Below are positions 9,807 to 20,500 of a stretch of DNA of 64,000 bases, piece after piece. The DNA is taken from assembly GCA_001661245.1 (NCBI GenBank), contig KV454011.1, positions 1,390,724 to 1,454,723 on the forward strand, read 5' to 3'. Both the position numbers and the translations under genes were made by a program. The stretch's first letter is position 1, and every line of letters begins with the position of its first letter. This DNA comes from Pachysolen tannophilus NRRL Y-2460. Its lineage: Eukaryota > Ascomycota > Pichiomycetes > Alaninales > Pachysolenaceae. The notes beneath the pieces were generated by a model. That model saw nothing but the letters and a program-made list of their open reading frames with translations. It was not told the DNA's origin and did not search any database.

Positions 9807-10594
9807 TTAGGTTTTATAGGATTGTGGTTTTTTTTTTTTTTCTTTCAAAAAAACATATAAAAATTTGTTTCTCGTTTCTCTTTTTTTATATGTTGTTGTA
9901 GTTTCACCTAATAGTATATATATTGCTTTTTCCTTTTCTCTCTTTGCTCTAATACCAGCGTATTTTTTATCTGATCTAGCCAATCTTAAAGTTCTGTAAG
10001 CAGTTTGTTCTGGAACAACAACAGCACTTGTAGTAAATTCAGTTTTCTTTTGAACAATTGGGAAAGTTTCAGTAATAGAAACTTGTGCAGCATCTTTACC
10101 TTCACCAGCTTTTTTGAAAACAATCAATTTTGATTGATATTCTTGTAATCTTGAAACATTTGCTTTAAAAGTTTCCTCTGATCTATTCTGACGTCTATGG
10201 TCAACTGCAATACCAACAGTTCTTGCATATTTTGGAGTTAAACCAACAGCTTTTAATTCAGTTAAAGTAAAACCTTTACCTGCTCTAATTTTTCTATTAT
10301 ATTTGATAGTTGGAGCTCTAACAACTGGACGCAATAAATCCAAAGGTCTTGGAGCAATCTTGGCAGACTTGGTGGCTCTAGCTTGTCTTCTAGAAACCTT
10401 CTTACCGGCTTGGTCCAAATGAACTCTAACACGTTCTTGCCAGTGTTTTCTGAAATGATTTTTCAATAATGGTAAATTCTTTGCAATAGCTAAATAAGAA
10501 AAAATAAAAAATAAAAAATAAAGTAGTTAGTATTAAAAATCATCATAATCATAATCATACTCTTCGTCTCATCTCATTTCATTTACATACCCAT
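9807..10594 (-). CDS. RPL13: 60S ribosomal protein eL13, two exons
   Basis: The N-terminus [20 protein letters not shown] is recovered only by splicing. Exon 1 is ATGG at 10594-10591, the intron is 10590-10490, and exon 2 runs 10489-9807. The body ([71 protein letters not shown]) is diagnostic for eL13. The product is 228 aa, whereas the family is about 200. The last 38 or so residues after REKEKA ([16 protein letters not shown]...) do not look like an eL13 tail and read through AT-rich sequence resembling a 3' UTR. This may be a true extension, an unseen second intron or a sequence error. The gene is divergent from RPS16 and shares a promoter region with it. Confidence 0.93.
10490..10590 (-). 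other. RPL13: Spliceosomal intron of RPL13 (101 nt)
   Basis: On the minus strand the donor is GTATGT directly after ATGG, the branch point TACTAAC lies near 10531-10525, and the acceptor is TTTAG. Joining gives ATG GCT ATT GCA AAG, the expected eL13 start. Confidence 0.93.
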
Positions 10595-11161
10595 TGTTAA
10601 TTTTTTCTTTTATTGAATTTAATACTACAAAGACAAAAAAAAAATGAATAAATAAAGAATTTTTATAAAACCCTATAATAAAACTGAAAAATTTTTGATT
10701 TTTTCCTCTTTTTTTTCTCTCTCTCTCAAAAAAAAAAAAAATTACAAAAAATTAAAAAGTCGTTCACGCAAATTCAAAAAAATCCGTTTTCTTTTTTCCA
10801 AAATTTTTTTTTTTTATATTAAAAAAAGAAAAAAAAAACTTTTTCGCAGTCACAAATTCAAACACAACAAAATTCCACTTTTTAGTTTCCTAATCGGGAA
10901 ACTCCTTTGTCTTGTACCAAAACACAAAAAGTAGTGTGTTTTAATTCCAACTTTTTTTTTGTTTTTTTTTCGTTTTTTTTTACAAAAAAAAAACGAAAAT
11001 TTTTAAAAGGAAAAAAAAAAAACCAAGAAGAAGAACAAGAAGACAAAGAAAGAAAAATTATTATTATTATTAATATTAATATTAACCATTTATATATACA
11101 AAAAAATTAAAGAAATTTTTTTTATTTTTTTTAATAAATTCAGTTTTTGTTAATATAGAAT
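10595..11161. promoter_or_regulatory. Divergent ribosomal-protein promoter RPL13 / RPS16
   Basis: A 567-bp region with long A and T tracts. It includes AAACCCTATAA at about 10669-10679, similar to the Tbf1-type ACCCTA element used in Candida ribosomal-protein promoters, and the 18-mer at 10919-10936 that recurs upstream of RPP1. Short ORFs in this region are homopolymer-driven and not credible genes. Confidence 0.6.
10919..10936 (+). promoter_or_regulatory. 18-bp element shared by two ribosomal-protein promoters (copy 1)
   Basis: AAAACACAAAAAGTAGTG, 226 bp upstream of the RPS16 start. An exact copy lies at 12515-12532 upstream of RPP1. The role is inferred from recurrence only. Confidence 0.45.
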
Positions 11162-11593
11162 ATGTCAGCTGTTCCAAGTGTTCAAACTTTTGGTAAGAAG
11201 AAGACTGCTACTGCAGTTGCCCATGTTAAAGCAGGTAAAGGTTTAATTAAAGTTAACGGTTCTCCAATTACTTTAGTTCAACCAGAAATTTTGAGACATA
11301 AAGTTTATGAACCTTTATTATTAGTTGGTTTAGATAAATTTGCCAACATCGATATTAGAATCAAAGTTTCAGGTGGTGGTCATGTTTCTCAAGTTTATGC
11401 TATTAGACAAGCAATTGCTAAAGGTTTAATTGCTTATACACAAAAATATGTTGATGAATCAACTAAAAATGAGTTAAAGAAAATTTTCCAATCTTATGAT
11501 AGAACTTTATTAATTGCTGATTCTAGAAGAATGGAACCAAAGAAATTTGGTGGTCGTGGTGCTCGTGCTAGATTCCAAAAATCATACCGTTAA
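11162..11593 (+). CDS. RPS16: 40S ribosomal protein uS9 (Rps16)
   Basis: A 143-aa intronless CDS matching the family length. It has the signature [20 protein letters not shown] at the N-terminus, [20 protein letters not shown] in the middle, and the universal basic C-terminus [13 protein letters not shown] whose last Arg reaches the P-site tRNA. Codon use is strongly biased to TTA/AGA/GGT, as expected of a highly expressed gene. It lies tail-to-tail with RPP1. Confidence 0.98.
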   Translation: MSAVPSVQTFGKKKTATAVAHVKAGKGLIKVNGSPITLVQPEILRHKVYEPLLLVGLDKFANIDIRIKVSGGGHVSQVYAIRQAIAKGLIAYTQKYVDESTKNELKKIFQSYDRTLLIADSRRMEPKKFGGRGARARFQKSYR

Positions 11594-11931
11594 GGGGAAA
11601 AAAGAAAGAAAGGAAGAAGAAGGGAAAAAAAACAGATTTTGGAAATCATCATTACTTATATCATTATTATCAAAATATTATTTGAGTTGTATGTAGTAGT
11701 AATAATAATAGTAGGTAATTGTTACTTAGAAGAAGAAGAAGAAGAAGTGATCAATATATATTAAAATAAAAAAAAATTAAAGATTTAAAAATTAACCATT
11801 TACATTCGCGTAGAAATTATCTAATTTGGTGGTATATTATCTACTAGTATTTTTTTAACAGTAAAAAATATATATGGTGGAAAATGTATAAAAATAATTT
11901 TATTCAATTAAAATACAATATACATAAATCT
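11594..11931. other. Convergent 3' region RPS16 / RPP1
   Basis: A 338-bp spacer with GAAGAA repeats near 11730-11747 and TATATA-type 3'-end signals on both strands. No gene was seen. Confidence 0.55.
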
Positions 11932-12264
11932 CTAATCGAATAAACCGAATCCCATATCGTCATCTGATTCTTCTTTAGCAGCCTCTTCCTTTTCTTCTTC
12001 AGCTTCAGCAGCAGCCTCACCAGCAGCAGCACCACCAGTTGCACCTGAAGCAGCAACAGAAGCTGGACCACTTGAAAAATTAAAGAAAAAATCCTTCAAG
12101 TTCTTACCTTCTAAAGCTTTAGCATAGATATCAGCCCAAATCTTGTCTGCACCAACTTCAGCATTTGAAAGTAAAGTCATCAACTTATCCGAAGTGATTT
12201 CAATTTCGGAATCAGCTAAAATTAAAGCTGCGTATGATAATGATTGTTCTGTTGTAGCTGACAT
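11932..12264 (-). CDS. RPP1: 60S acidic ribosomal stalk protein P1
   Basis: A 110-aa acidic stalk protein that pairs with P2 and recruits translation factors. The N-terminal helical domain [20 protein letters not shown] and [20 protein letters not shown] is P1-type. A Gly/Ala hinge (residues about 68-85) and the invariant end [12 protein letters not shown] follow. No intron. Whether it corresponds to the P1A or P1B paralogue cannot be decided from this window. Confidence 0.97.
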   Translation of the reverse strand: MSATTEQSLSYAALILADSEIEITSDKLMTLLSNAEVGADKIWADIYAKALEGKNLKDFFFNFSSGPASVAASGATGGAAAGEAAAEAEEEKEEAAKEESDDDMGFGLFD

Positions 12265-12514
12265 TTTTTTTTTTGTTTTTGGTCTTAGCTTAGTTTAATT
12301 AACTAGAGATAATCACGTTTAAGCAAGAGTAAAATATACTATTGCAGACTATTCTGAGGAACCAAAAAGAATAAAAGAAAAGAGAAAAAAAAAAAAAAAA
12401 AAAAAATTTAAAAAAAATTTAATAATAACGTTAAAAATATTACTATTACTATTGTTGATGGAAAAACTACTGGTGAAAAATTTAATGTCTATTTTTTTTT
12501 TTTTTCACCACCAA

Positions 12515-12532
12515 AAAACACAAAAAGTAGTG
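12515..12532 (+). promoter_or_regulatory. 18-bp element shared by two ribosomal-protein promoters (copy 2)
   Basis: AAAACACAAAAAGTAGTG, about 250 bp upstream of RPP1, in opposite orientation to that gene and close to the assembly gap. It is identical to 10919-10936. Confidence 0.45.
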
Positions 12533-12552
12533 CGGAACATAAACAAAACATT

Positions 12553-12870
12553 NNNNNNNNNNNNNNNNNNNNNNNNNNNNNNNNNNNNNNNNNNNNNNNN
12601 NNNNNNNNNNNNNNNNNNNNNNNNNNNNNNNNNNNNNNNNNNNNNNNNNNNNNNNNNNNNNNNNNNNNNNNNNNNNNNNNNNNNNNNNNNNNNNNNNNNN
12701 NNNNNNNNNNNNNNNNNNNNNNNNNNNNNNNNNNNNNNNNNNNNNNNNNNNNNNNNNNNNNNNNNNNNNNNNNNNNNNNNNNNNNNNNNNNNNNNNNNNN
12801 NNNNNNNNNNNNNNNNNNNNNNNNNNNNNNNNNNNNNNNNNNNNNNNNNNNNNNNNNNNNNNNNNNNNNN
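12553..12870. other. Assembly gap (318 N)
   Basis: A run of N flanked by poly-A/poly-T rich sequence, so probably a homopolymer-related assembly break. Any sequence here is unknown, and an open frame that spans it is an artefact. Confidence 0.99.
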
Positions 12871-13687
12871 CTTTTTCCCTTTTTTTTTTTTTTTTTTTTT
12901 TCAGTTTAAAGAAATTAGGTCAAGCAGCCCTAATTCAAATTTATAATATTTATGGAAATTTTTCTTTTTTTTTAACTTTTTTGGATGGTTAGTAAATATT
13001 TACACGATAAAACAAATAGAGTGGGTTATTTTTTTTTTTTTTTTTTTTTTATTAGTTCTACGTTGTCTGCCAAAAATACCAAAAAAGTCAAATCGGGTGA
13101 GTAAAGAAACCAGAAAAAGGGCAAAAATTAGATTTTTTTATGACCTTTTTCTATGCGTGTGTTGTTGCCATGCAAAATAAATCATTGCATATTATTTTCC
13201 TCTTTAAGTAATATTCAGTTAAAAGAAGATGCATTTTTAAGAGTAAGGATTTACAAGGATGGAACACCGAGCAAGAGAATAAATAATATTACTACTACTC
13301 TACTAAAGTAACATAACTAGATATACTTACTTACTTACTACCAATTGAAGTAATAATAATTAACTGGATTAGCTAATAATATACTTAAAATCTCATTTTA
13401 TTATTTTATGAAACTGAACTCCAAAATGCTTACTCCACTTAACAATAAGAATTTGATGTGTTGTGATGTAACTGGACATAATATATTTTAAAAGTTGCTT
13501 ATTATCTTTAATAGTATTATTATTATCATTATATTTTTTTTTTTTTTGCAGATTATGAATATATAAACTAAGTAGAAATTTTTTCTTTCTTTATTTATTT
13601 ATTTATTTTCTTTTGATTTTTAGGTCTATGAACTCAATTGATTGGATTTAGAATTGGCATTTAAAAGGTTTCTTGGTTGTTCTCTTA

Positions 13688-15745
13688 ATGTCGTTTAATG
13701 ATAAAGATGAGGTAGCTAGTGCAGGAGCACTGGCGGAAGAGCCCGCCGAAGTCACTACGGGAGCCACTACGGGAGCCGCAGCAGAGGCGGAAGGAAGTAC
13801 AACAGGAACCACAACAGGAACCACAACAGGAGATGTAGCGGCTGGAGATGTATCTGGTACGGGTTTTTTCGAAAATAATTCCAAGTTATCATCAGAAGAT
13901 GCTTTTAATGATAATGAAAAATTGGCAAATGAAGATGAAGAATATGATGGTGAACAATCTCCTTATGAACAAATAGATCAAGATAATATTTTAGCACAAT
14001 ATTCTGAAGATCAAGCTATAAGTATGGGGAAAAATTATGCTAGAAAAAATGAATTGGATCAAAATTTATTTGGTAAAGCTGCAGCTGTTGCAAGAAATCC
14101 AGTTGGATTCAATAGAATGAATTTCTTATCTCAACAAGAAAAGGAAGCATTAAATTTTGAACAAGAACATCCAAATAGATTACCTTTCCAGATGTGGTAT
14201 TTGATTGTAGTATGTTCAATGGGAGCTGCAGTACAAGGTATGGATGAATCAGTTATTAATGGTGCAGATTTATTTTGGCCAACTGTCTTTGGTATTGGAT
14301 CAGATTCAGAAAGAGATACATGGTTAGAAGGTTTAGTAAATTCAGCACCTTATTTGGCATGTTCATGTATTAGTTGTTGGTTAACTGATCCTTTAAATAA
14401 ATTATTAGGTAGAAAATGGACAATTTTTATTAGTTGTGGTGTTTCTGCATTAGCTTGTTTTTGGCAAGGTTTTGTAAATACATGGTGGCATTTATTTATT
14501 GCTCGTTTTTTTTTAGGTTTTGGTATAGGTCCAAAAAGTGCAACAATTCCTGTATATGCTGCTGAATGTTCTCCTGCTAGAATAAGAGGAAGTTTAGTGA
14601 TGATGTGGCAAACTTGGACTGCTTTTGGTATAATGTTTGGTTATGTAATGACTTTAGCCTTTTATTATGTTCCATCAAGAGGAATTGGTGAAGGCTTAAA
14701 TTGGAGATTAATCTTGGCAAGTGCAATGTTACCAGCAGTAATTTGTTGTGCACAAATTTGGCAATGCCCAGAATCTCCAAGATGGTTAATGGGTAGAGAT
14801 AGACATCTGGATGCTTTTAATTCTTTAAAAGTCTTGAGAAATCATGAATTAATAGCAGCAAGAGATTGTTTTTATCAATACCTTTTATTCTTGGAAGAAG
14901 AATCTTATGGAATGTCTTATTTACAAAAATGTAAAGATTTATTTATTGTTAGAAGAAATAGAAATGCTACTTTTGCTTCATGGATCTTGATGTTTATGCA
15001 ACAATTTTGTGGAATAAACGTTATAGCATATTATTCTTCATCAATCTTTGTTAAATCTGGATTTTCTGTTATAAGTGCAATGATTGCATCTTGGGGTTAT
15101 GGTATGATTTCATTTGTATTTGTTATACCTGCCCTTTTAACAATTGATAGTTTTGGTCGTCGTAATCTATTATTATTTGCTTTCCCATTAATGTCTGGTT
15201 TCTTATTAATGACTGGTTTTGCATTTTGGATCCCAGATGATCATGAACATGCAAAAGTTGGTGTCATATGCTTAGGTATATATTTATTTGCTATCGTATA
15301 TGCTTCTTCAGAAGGCCCTGTCCCATTCACTTATTCAGCTGAATGTCATCAATTGGCTGTTCGTGATGTGGGAATGTCATTTGCTACAGCAACTTGTTGG
15401 TTTTTCAATTTTATCTTATCCTTAACTTGGCCAGCAATGTTAGAAGCATTCAGTGCTCAAGGTGCATTTGGTTGGTACGCTGCATGGAATCTGATTGGCT
15501 TCTTCTTGGTCTTGTGGTTTGTACCTGAAACAAAAAATCTTACCTTGGAAGAATTAGATGATGTCTTTTCTGTTAATACTTATTCCCATGCAATGTATCA
15601 AACTAGAAAACTTTTATACAATTTCAAAGTTCATATATTGAGAAAGACAAACGTAGAAACATTGCCGCCACTATATAAACAACACAGAATGGCTGTCACA
15701 AATGCCACTTGGGAAGATAAAGGAGATGTTGAATACATTGAATGA
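13688..15745 (+). CDS. MFS sugar/polyol transporter (myo-inositol-transporter-like branch)
   Basis: A 685-aa plasma-membrane transporter with 12 predicted membrane segments. Family signatures include GRKWTIFISC (loop 2-3), ARFFLGFGIGPKSATIPVYAAE, PESPRWLMGRDR after TM6, QQFCGINVIAYYSS in TM7, DSFGRRNLLL and PETKNLTLEELDDVF at the end. The N-terminal tail is long (about 160 residues) and unusual, with Ala/Glu runs and two or three GTTT repeats near residues 42-52. The start is the ATG at 13688; the upstream in-frame codons carry no ATG. Sugar versus inositol specificity cannot be settled from sequence; glycerol/inositol relatives are closest by eye. A CTG at 15491-15493 (WN-x-IGFF) is uninformative for codon meaning. 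Confidence 0.88.
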   Translation: MSFNDKDEVASAGALAEEPAEVTTGATTGAAAEAEGSTTGTTTGTTTGDVAAGDVSGTGFFENNSKLSSEDAFNDNEKLANEDEEYDGEQSPYEQIDQDNILAQYSEDQAISMGKNYARKNELDQNLFGKAAAVARNPVGFNRMNFLSQQEKEALNFEQEHPNRLPFQMWYLIVVCSMGAAVQGMDESVINGADLFWPTVFGIGSDSERDTWLEGLVNSAPYLACSCISCWLTDPLNKLLGRKWTIFISCGVSALACFWQGFVNTWWHLFIARFFLGFGIGPKSATIPVYAAECSPARIRGSLVMMWQTWTAFGIMFGYVMTLAFYYVPSRGIGEGLNWRLILASAMLPAVICCAQIWQCPESPRWLMGRDRHLDAFNSLKVLRNHELIAARDCFYQYLLFLEEESYGMSYLQKCKDLFIVRRNRNATFASWILMFMQQFCGINVIAYYSSSIFVKSGFSVISAMIASWGYGMISFVFVIPALLTIDSFGRRNLLLFAFPLMSGFLLMTGFAFWIPDDHEHAKVGVICLGIYLFAIVYASSEGPVPFTYSAECHQLAVRDVGMSFATATCWFFNFILSLTWPAMLEAFSAQGAFGWYAAWNLIGFFLVLWFVPETKNLTLEELDDVFSVNTYSHAMYQTRKLLYNFKVHILRKTNVETLPPLYKQHRMAVTNATWEDKGDVEYIE

Positions 15746-15899
15746 ATTATATATATATACACTAATTTTAACTATATATAGATGATATCTTTTAAAATAA
15801 CAATTAATATTAAATTAAGTATATATATATATATATAAATATTGGAAAATTCAAAACTTACTCCATGTTTAGATACTATTCTTGATTTATTTTAAGTTT

Positions 15900-17252
15900 T
15901 CAATGTAAACCGCTTAACCTTGAGTTGTTTAAATGAACATTAATATCCAACGTATCTGTATCTTCTTCAATGTTTCTCATTCTTGAATTTTGACTCCGAA
16001 CTTCTTTACCAATGGTATTTGCCATCTGTTTTAAAGATGAAGCATGTTGACTGATAGTATGTAAATTATTTCCAATTTCTAATTCCATTTCGTCGTCTTC
16101 TTCATCATTTTCAAACTGATACCTTTTAGCATCTGCCAAGATTTTTTGATTATTATACTTGTTATATAATGCTGTATTATCTGAATTTGTTGTCCTTAAT
16201 CCATCAATAACTCTTCTTTCTGAAGAAAACATAGTGGCTCTTTGCTTATCCTGTAATAATTTTTCATTTAAACGTTGTGTTTTAATTTTTTCCTCTTTAT
16301 CTCTTAATCTCCTTTTCGATGTAAAAGGATTTGGAGCATGTACAGCAAATAATGATCTATTTAACCTTGCTAGTTCCTTAACCTTATCATCGGCAATCTT
16401 ATTTTGAGTCTCTGCAAGCGCCAAGTTTCTTTCAATGTTATATAATCTTTCACTTTGTGAACCCAACATTCCAAGTGTATTTTGGCCCGATACAGTTGCT
16501 TCTTGTGCCATACGCATAGTATTCCTTGTTGACGCAACAGATTGTTGTTTTGTAAACCTAATATCACGCTTTATCTCATCCACAGCCTCATCTTCTTCTC
16601 GCTGCTGCCTTATTGCTTCTTGTTCTTGAGGGCTTAACGTATTAAACTGTTGATGATAATCACCATACGGGACTTCATTTAAATCTTCTTCTTCATCTTC
16701 TACACCTTGTCTTCTTTCATCCTGTAACATACCAACCTGTGATTCGCTATAGCCATATGTAGAATTATTGTAAGCATTATCCTGTTGCTCTTGTAATAGT
16801 TGCTGTTGCTGTTGTTGTTGCAAATACCCTCCTCTGTTCCGATCAGTTTGACTAGTCTGATTTGTATCAAACCTACTCAAAGTATTATTTCCAGCAGTGT
16901 ATGGACTTTCTTGATATCCACCACCTCGTGAACTAAGAATATCACTATCACTTTTAAAATGGTTTGCAGAGTACACGTCGTTCTGTCCATCTCTATTATT
17001 TAAATCATTATAAGAACGATTATACCCATTATTTGCATAAAGATTACCATCATTCAACCCATCAGCAGTCCTCGGTAAGAACTGAGGTCTGTTTTCATTC
17101 TTTTTCATAGCATAATCCCTAAACGCATTAAACTTATCAGTTCTTCTTCTTTGTGGCTTCACCGCAAGACCCAGATCCATCAACTCTTCCCTATTCTGCA
17201 ACAGAGTTGGCTCCTCTTCTGGCTTTATCTTAAATAACTTTTTAATCCCCAT
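15900..17252 (-). CDS. SEC9: Sec9, SNAP-25-type t-SNARE for exocytosis
   Basis: A 450-aa protein with the Sec9 N-terminus MGIKKLFKIKPEEEPTLLQN, a disordered Asn/Gln-rich middle including a Gln run, and two SNARE motifs. The first lies near residues 220-290 (ending LGMLGSQSERLYNIERNLAL), the second near 385-450 (ISQHASSLKQMANTIGKEV, RMRNIEEDTDTLDINVHLNN). An NPF motif sits between them (PNPFTSKRRLRDKE). There is no transmembrane segment, as expected. The start is the ATG at 17252, giving MGIKK; the four codons upstream in frame lack support. It acts with Sso and Snc SNAREs at the plasma membrane. Confidence 0.96.
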   Translation of the reverse strand: MGIKKLFKIKPEEEPTLLQNREELMDLGLAVKPQRRRTDKFNAFRDYAMKKNENRPQFLPRTADGLNDGNLYANNGYNRSYNDLNNRDGQNDVYSANHFKSDSDILSSRGGGYQESPYTAGNNTLSRFDTNQTSQTDRNRGGYLQQQQQQQLLQEQQDNAYNNSTYGYSESQVGMLQDERRQGVEDEEEDLNEVPYGDYHQQFNTLSPQEQEAIRQQREEDEAVDEIKRDIRFTKQQSVASTRNTMRMAQEATVSGQNTLGMLGSQSERLYNIERNLALAETQNKIADDKVKELARLNRSLFAVHAPNPFTSKRRLRDKEEKIKTQRLNEKLLQDKQRATMFSSERRVIDGLRTTNSDNTALYNKYNNQKILADAKRYQFENDEEDDEMELEIGNNLHTISQHASSLKQMANTIGKEVRSQNSRMRNIEEDTDTLDINVHLNNSRLSGLH

Positions 17253-17594
17253 TTTCAAATACAAATCCTATCCCTATATCTCTCTATCACTTTTCTATTC
17301 CAAGAGATCAAAGGAAAATAAATAATTAAATAAATAATTAAATTAAATGAATGAATAAATCAAACTTTGGGTTTAAAAAAAAAAAAAAGAAAAAAAGAAA
17401 TTCTGTTTAAAAATAAAAACTTCACGTATTCCTAGATGAGACGTTAAACGCGAAAAAATACAACAGTGCCACGAAGAGACTAGGTGACTAGGAGACTAAA
17501 TGACTAAGATAAGATGATATGGAAATAGTTGAAGGTCTAGATTCTATAGGTTTGTAGTTATATTATACTCTATATACTTGTTGTTGTTGTTGTA
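17253..17594. other. Intergenic region upstream of SEC9
   Basis: A 342-bp spacer between the VAM6 stop and the SEC9 start, with AATTAAAT repeats near 17320-17345 and an A tract near 17375. A GACTAGGTGACTAGGAGACTAAATGACTAAG cluster of GACTA repeats lies near 17478-17508. No gene was seen. Confidence 0.5.
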
Positions 17595-20500
17595 TCATTG
17601 GTTTTTGTCATCAAATTGTTGTTTATATAGTTTTGAGCATCCATAATGTACAACTGTACCATCTGGGAACCAACTTAATACGCTATAACCAAGTTTTTTT
17701 TTACACATTGAACATTTTGAAGTTTCAGTAATGATTATGCTTTCATTTTTAGTTAGACTACGAGTGAGTTTTAGCTTTGTATTTGAAAGTTTTAATGAGT
17801 TTCCGTTAATTATTGATCTGTTCAATTCTTTTGTGAGTTGATTTAAATTTAGTTTTAAAAAATTGGAAATTTGTGAAATAGGAATTTTTCTCTTTGCATT
17901 TGATAATTTTGTTAAAAGTTCTAAAAAATCTAGACATAACCCACTTGGAGATGATAATATCTCTAAAGCTTTGTTGAAATATAAATCTTCTTTTGCATTA
18001 TCTACTGATGGTAGAGGATCAAGATATTTTGACAAGAGTAAACTTAACAACTTATTACCCAATTTTTCATTTTGTTCAGGTTTTTCATAAAATTTCAAAC
18101 AATAATTTAAAGCCATATCGTATTCACCACATTCATAAATTAAAATATTGAAAACTTCATCATGACGGCTTAATTTGCTCAATACAGAAGTTTTCATGAT
18201 TAAATAATTTTGTTTACCATCAATCAATTTTAAGATTTTGGTAAAATCATAATAATTTGAAATTTGTAAAAACTTTTCCAACTTGTCCCAGATTTCTTTA
18301 TCATTCTTATTAAGCTCCAAATGTTTCAAATATAATTCTGCTAACTTTGTATGGAATTTTGTTGTTTGATCATTTAATTCATCAATTATATGTTCTAAAT
18401 AAGTTTCAATCAAATCAAGTTTATTCAATTCATTGGAAATATTCTTTAAATTTTCTAAAAATTCCAAAACTCTGAACTTATCTAAGGATTCAGACTCTAT
18501 AGAATCATTTATAAAAATCTCTTTGCCATAGTTGTAGTCAACTTCAATCGGCCACTGGATATATTCAAAGATTAATCCAATATCATTATTATTCAATTTT
18601 TGTAAATATTGTACTGTAGCAATGGGTCCTTCAAAAACATTACCATTATTTTGTTCAGAACTCAAACGTTTTAATAATTTCAAAGATTTTTCATGTAAAT
18701 TCTTGCCGTGATAAAAATCAATTAATTCCTTGTACATTTGATTTCTAGTTAAATTTTTTTCCACTGTAGAGATATCACAATAATTATTAACCCTTAATAA
18801 AGGCCCAATTAATCCAGGACTAGAGATCAAATAACACCGGAAAAGAACAGTATCAACTTGTTCAGCTAGTTTCAATAAAGTCTTATCTATGTTTTGGTTC
18901 TGGTCTTGGTCCTGTTCTGATTCATGCTGATGCTCATGTTGATGTTTTAACGGTATATAAAGCCTCTTGGAAATTGTAATACCTTTCCATTCAAATTTTG
19001 AAGAATCTGGACTTAATAATTTACTCAATTTCCTTCTAGCATCAGCTAGGTATGGAATTAAACTTCTAACAGACTCAATCAATTTTTGTCTTTCCACAAT
19101 TTTTTTACCATTATTTTCTGATACTGTAGATGTTTCCGCCGTTGTCGGTGAATATCTCCCAGAAATAGGAGATGGTAAAGTCATATCACCAAATGCGTCA
19201 TTCTCATTAAAGATATTAATATCTTCTAAATTTATTAGCAATGCATCATTGTTATTGTTATTATTACTATCATCGTTATCATTATCGTCATTATTACTTG
19301 AAATACCTTTCACTATTGGCGGGAATAAAGATATCACAATATCAGGCGGTGCCATAAATGAAATAAATAAATACATTGCCTGCTCATATTTTTTATTATG
19401 AAATAAAATCTCAGCATATCTTATTTGATATTCTCTCAATTTTAAAAACTTTTCATCTTTTTCCGTCAAATCTTCATCAAATTCTCTTTTAAATAACTTT
19501 GAAGGTAATTTTTCAACTAATGATATAGCTTCATCAATCTTGTTAATTTTTTCAAATTGATCTAATTGAGAATCATATGTCACCTGAGAAAATGAATGTA
19601 TCTTGCCATCATCTGTTATTATAATTAAATAGTTGCCCTCTATCAAGACAAAGTCTTTAATATTTGATCGTATTGCAATACTTTGAATTAAATTCCCATT
19701 TTCAAGATTTCTAATTTCCAAAATTTCATTGCCATAGCTTAAAACTAAATATGGAAACCAGTATTTTATAATATCAGGTTTTTTCAACCAAAGTAAAGGG
19801 TTTTTCCTATTAAAATTCTTCATAGAAATCAGTTTTTTCCTCCCATGATTATAATTTATATATTCACCATTATCATTAATTTTCAAACCAACTGATTCTT
19901 TTGAAATTATATTTATATGAGGCAAAGTTTTCAACAATGAAATTTTCACTGAATTACTTTTATTGAAATAACTGAATGAAGTAGAATTCACTACGGAAGT
20001 TGTGAAAAAGGGCAATTTCTTAATGAATCTTTCATCTTCTTCATAAAGGTTTAACAAATAAAAATTGTTGTCAATTGTAACAATTAATAAAAGTTCTGTA
20101 GATAAAAATGATAAGTTTTTAACCTTATCATTTAAATTATATTCAATTTTAGAATTGAATTCATTTTTCACAAAAGAATAAACCATCAATTTTCTTTTAA
20201 AAGCAATGCATAAATATGATCTATAATCGTTAATCTTAACTTCTTCTTTAGTAGTATGATTATTCAAATTGAATTCACTATTCACTGCAGCCAATGAAAC
20301 GGTATCGCTATAATCTTCATCGCTATTTTCGTATATATAGGACTCATCAAGATTAGTATCCAATCCATTTTCAATGATATTAGAATAAGACTTGACAAGA
20401 TTAGCATGTTTAAATTTCACCAACTTCTCTTCCAAGGTGAAATCATCCAATTTGAAAATACTGACCAAGCCATTGGACAATATAACTAAGAAATTCATAT

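Larger units (their letters stand above)
12265..13687. other. Intergenic region with gap, RPP1 / MFS transporter
   Basis: Contains the gap and T tracts at about 12881-12901 and 13028-13050. A TACTAAC on the minus strand near 12992-12986 has no acceptor or frame to go with it. A 7-codon upstream ORF, ATGAACTCA...TAG, begins at 13627, 61 bp before the transporter start. No gene was seen in the sequenced part. Confidence 0.55.

Noticed and set aside
9740-9835. Possible third RPL13 exon behind TTCTTTTCAG
   Set aside because: No donor of GTATGT/GTAAGT type and no branch point; kept only as a remark.
10695-11110. Two short plus-strand ORFs before RPS16
   Set aside because: Lys/Phe homopolymer translations of promoter A and T tracts.
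12452-12946. Open frame of 164 codons spanning the N gap
   Set aside because: Most of it is unknown sequence; the flanks are poly-Phe and low complexity.
12986-12992. Minus-strand TACTAAC as sign of an intron
   Set aside because: No nearby acceptor, donor or coding frame.
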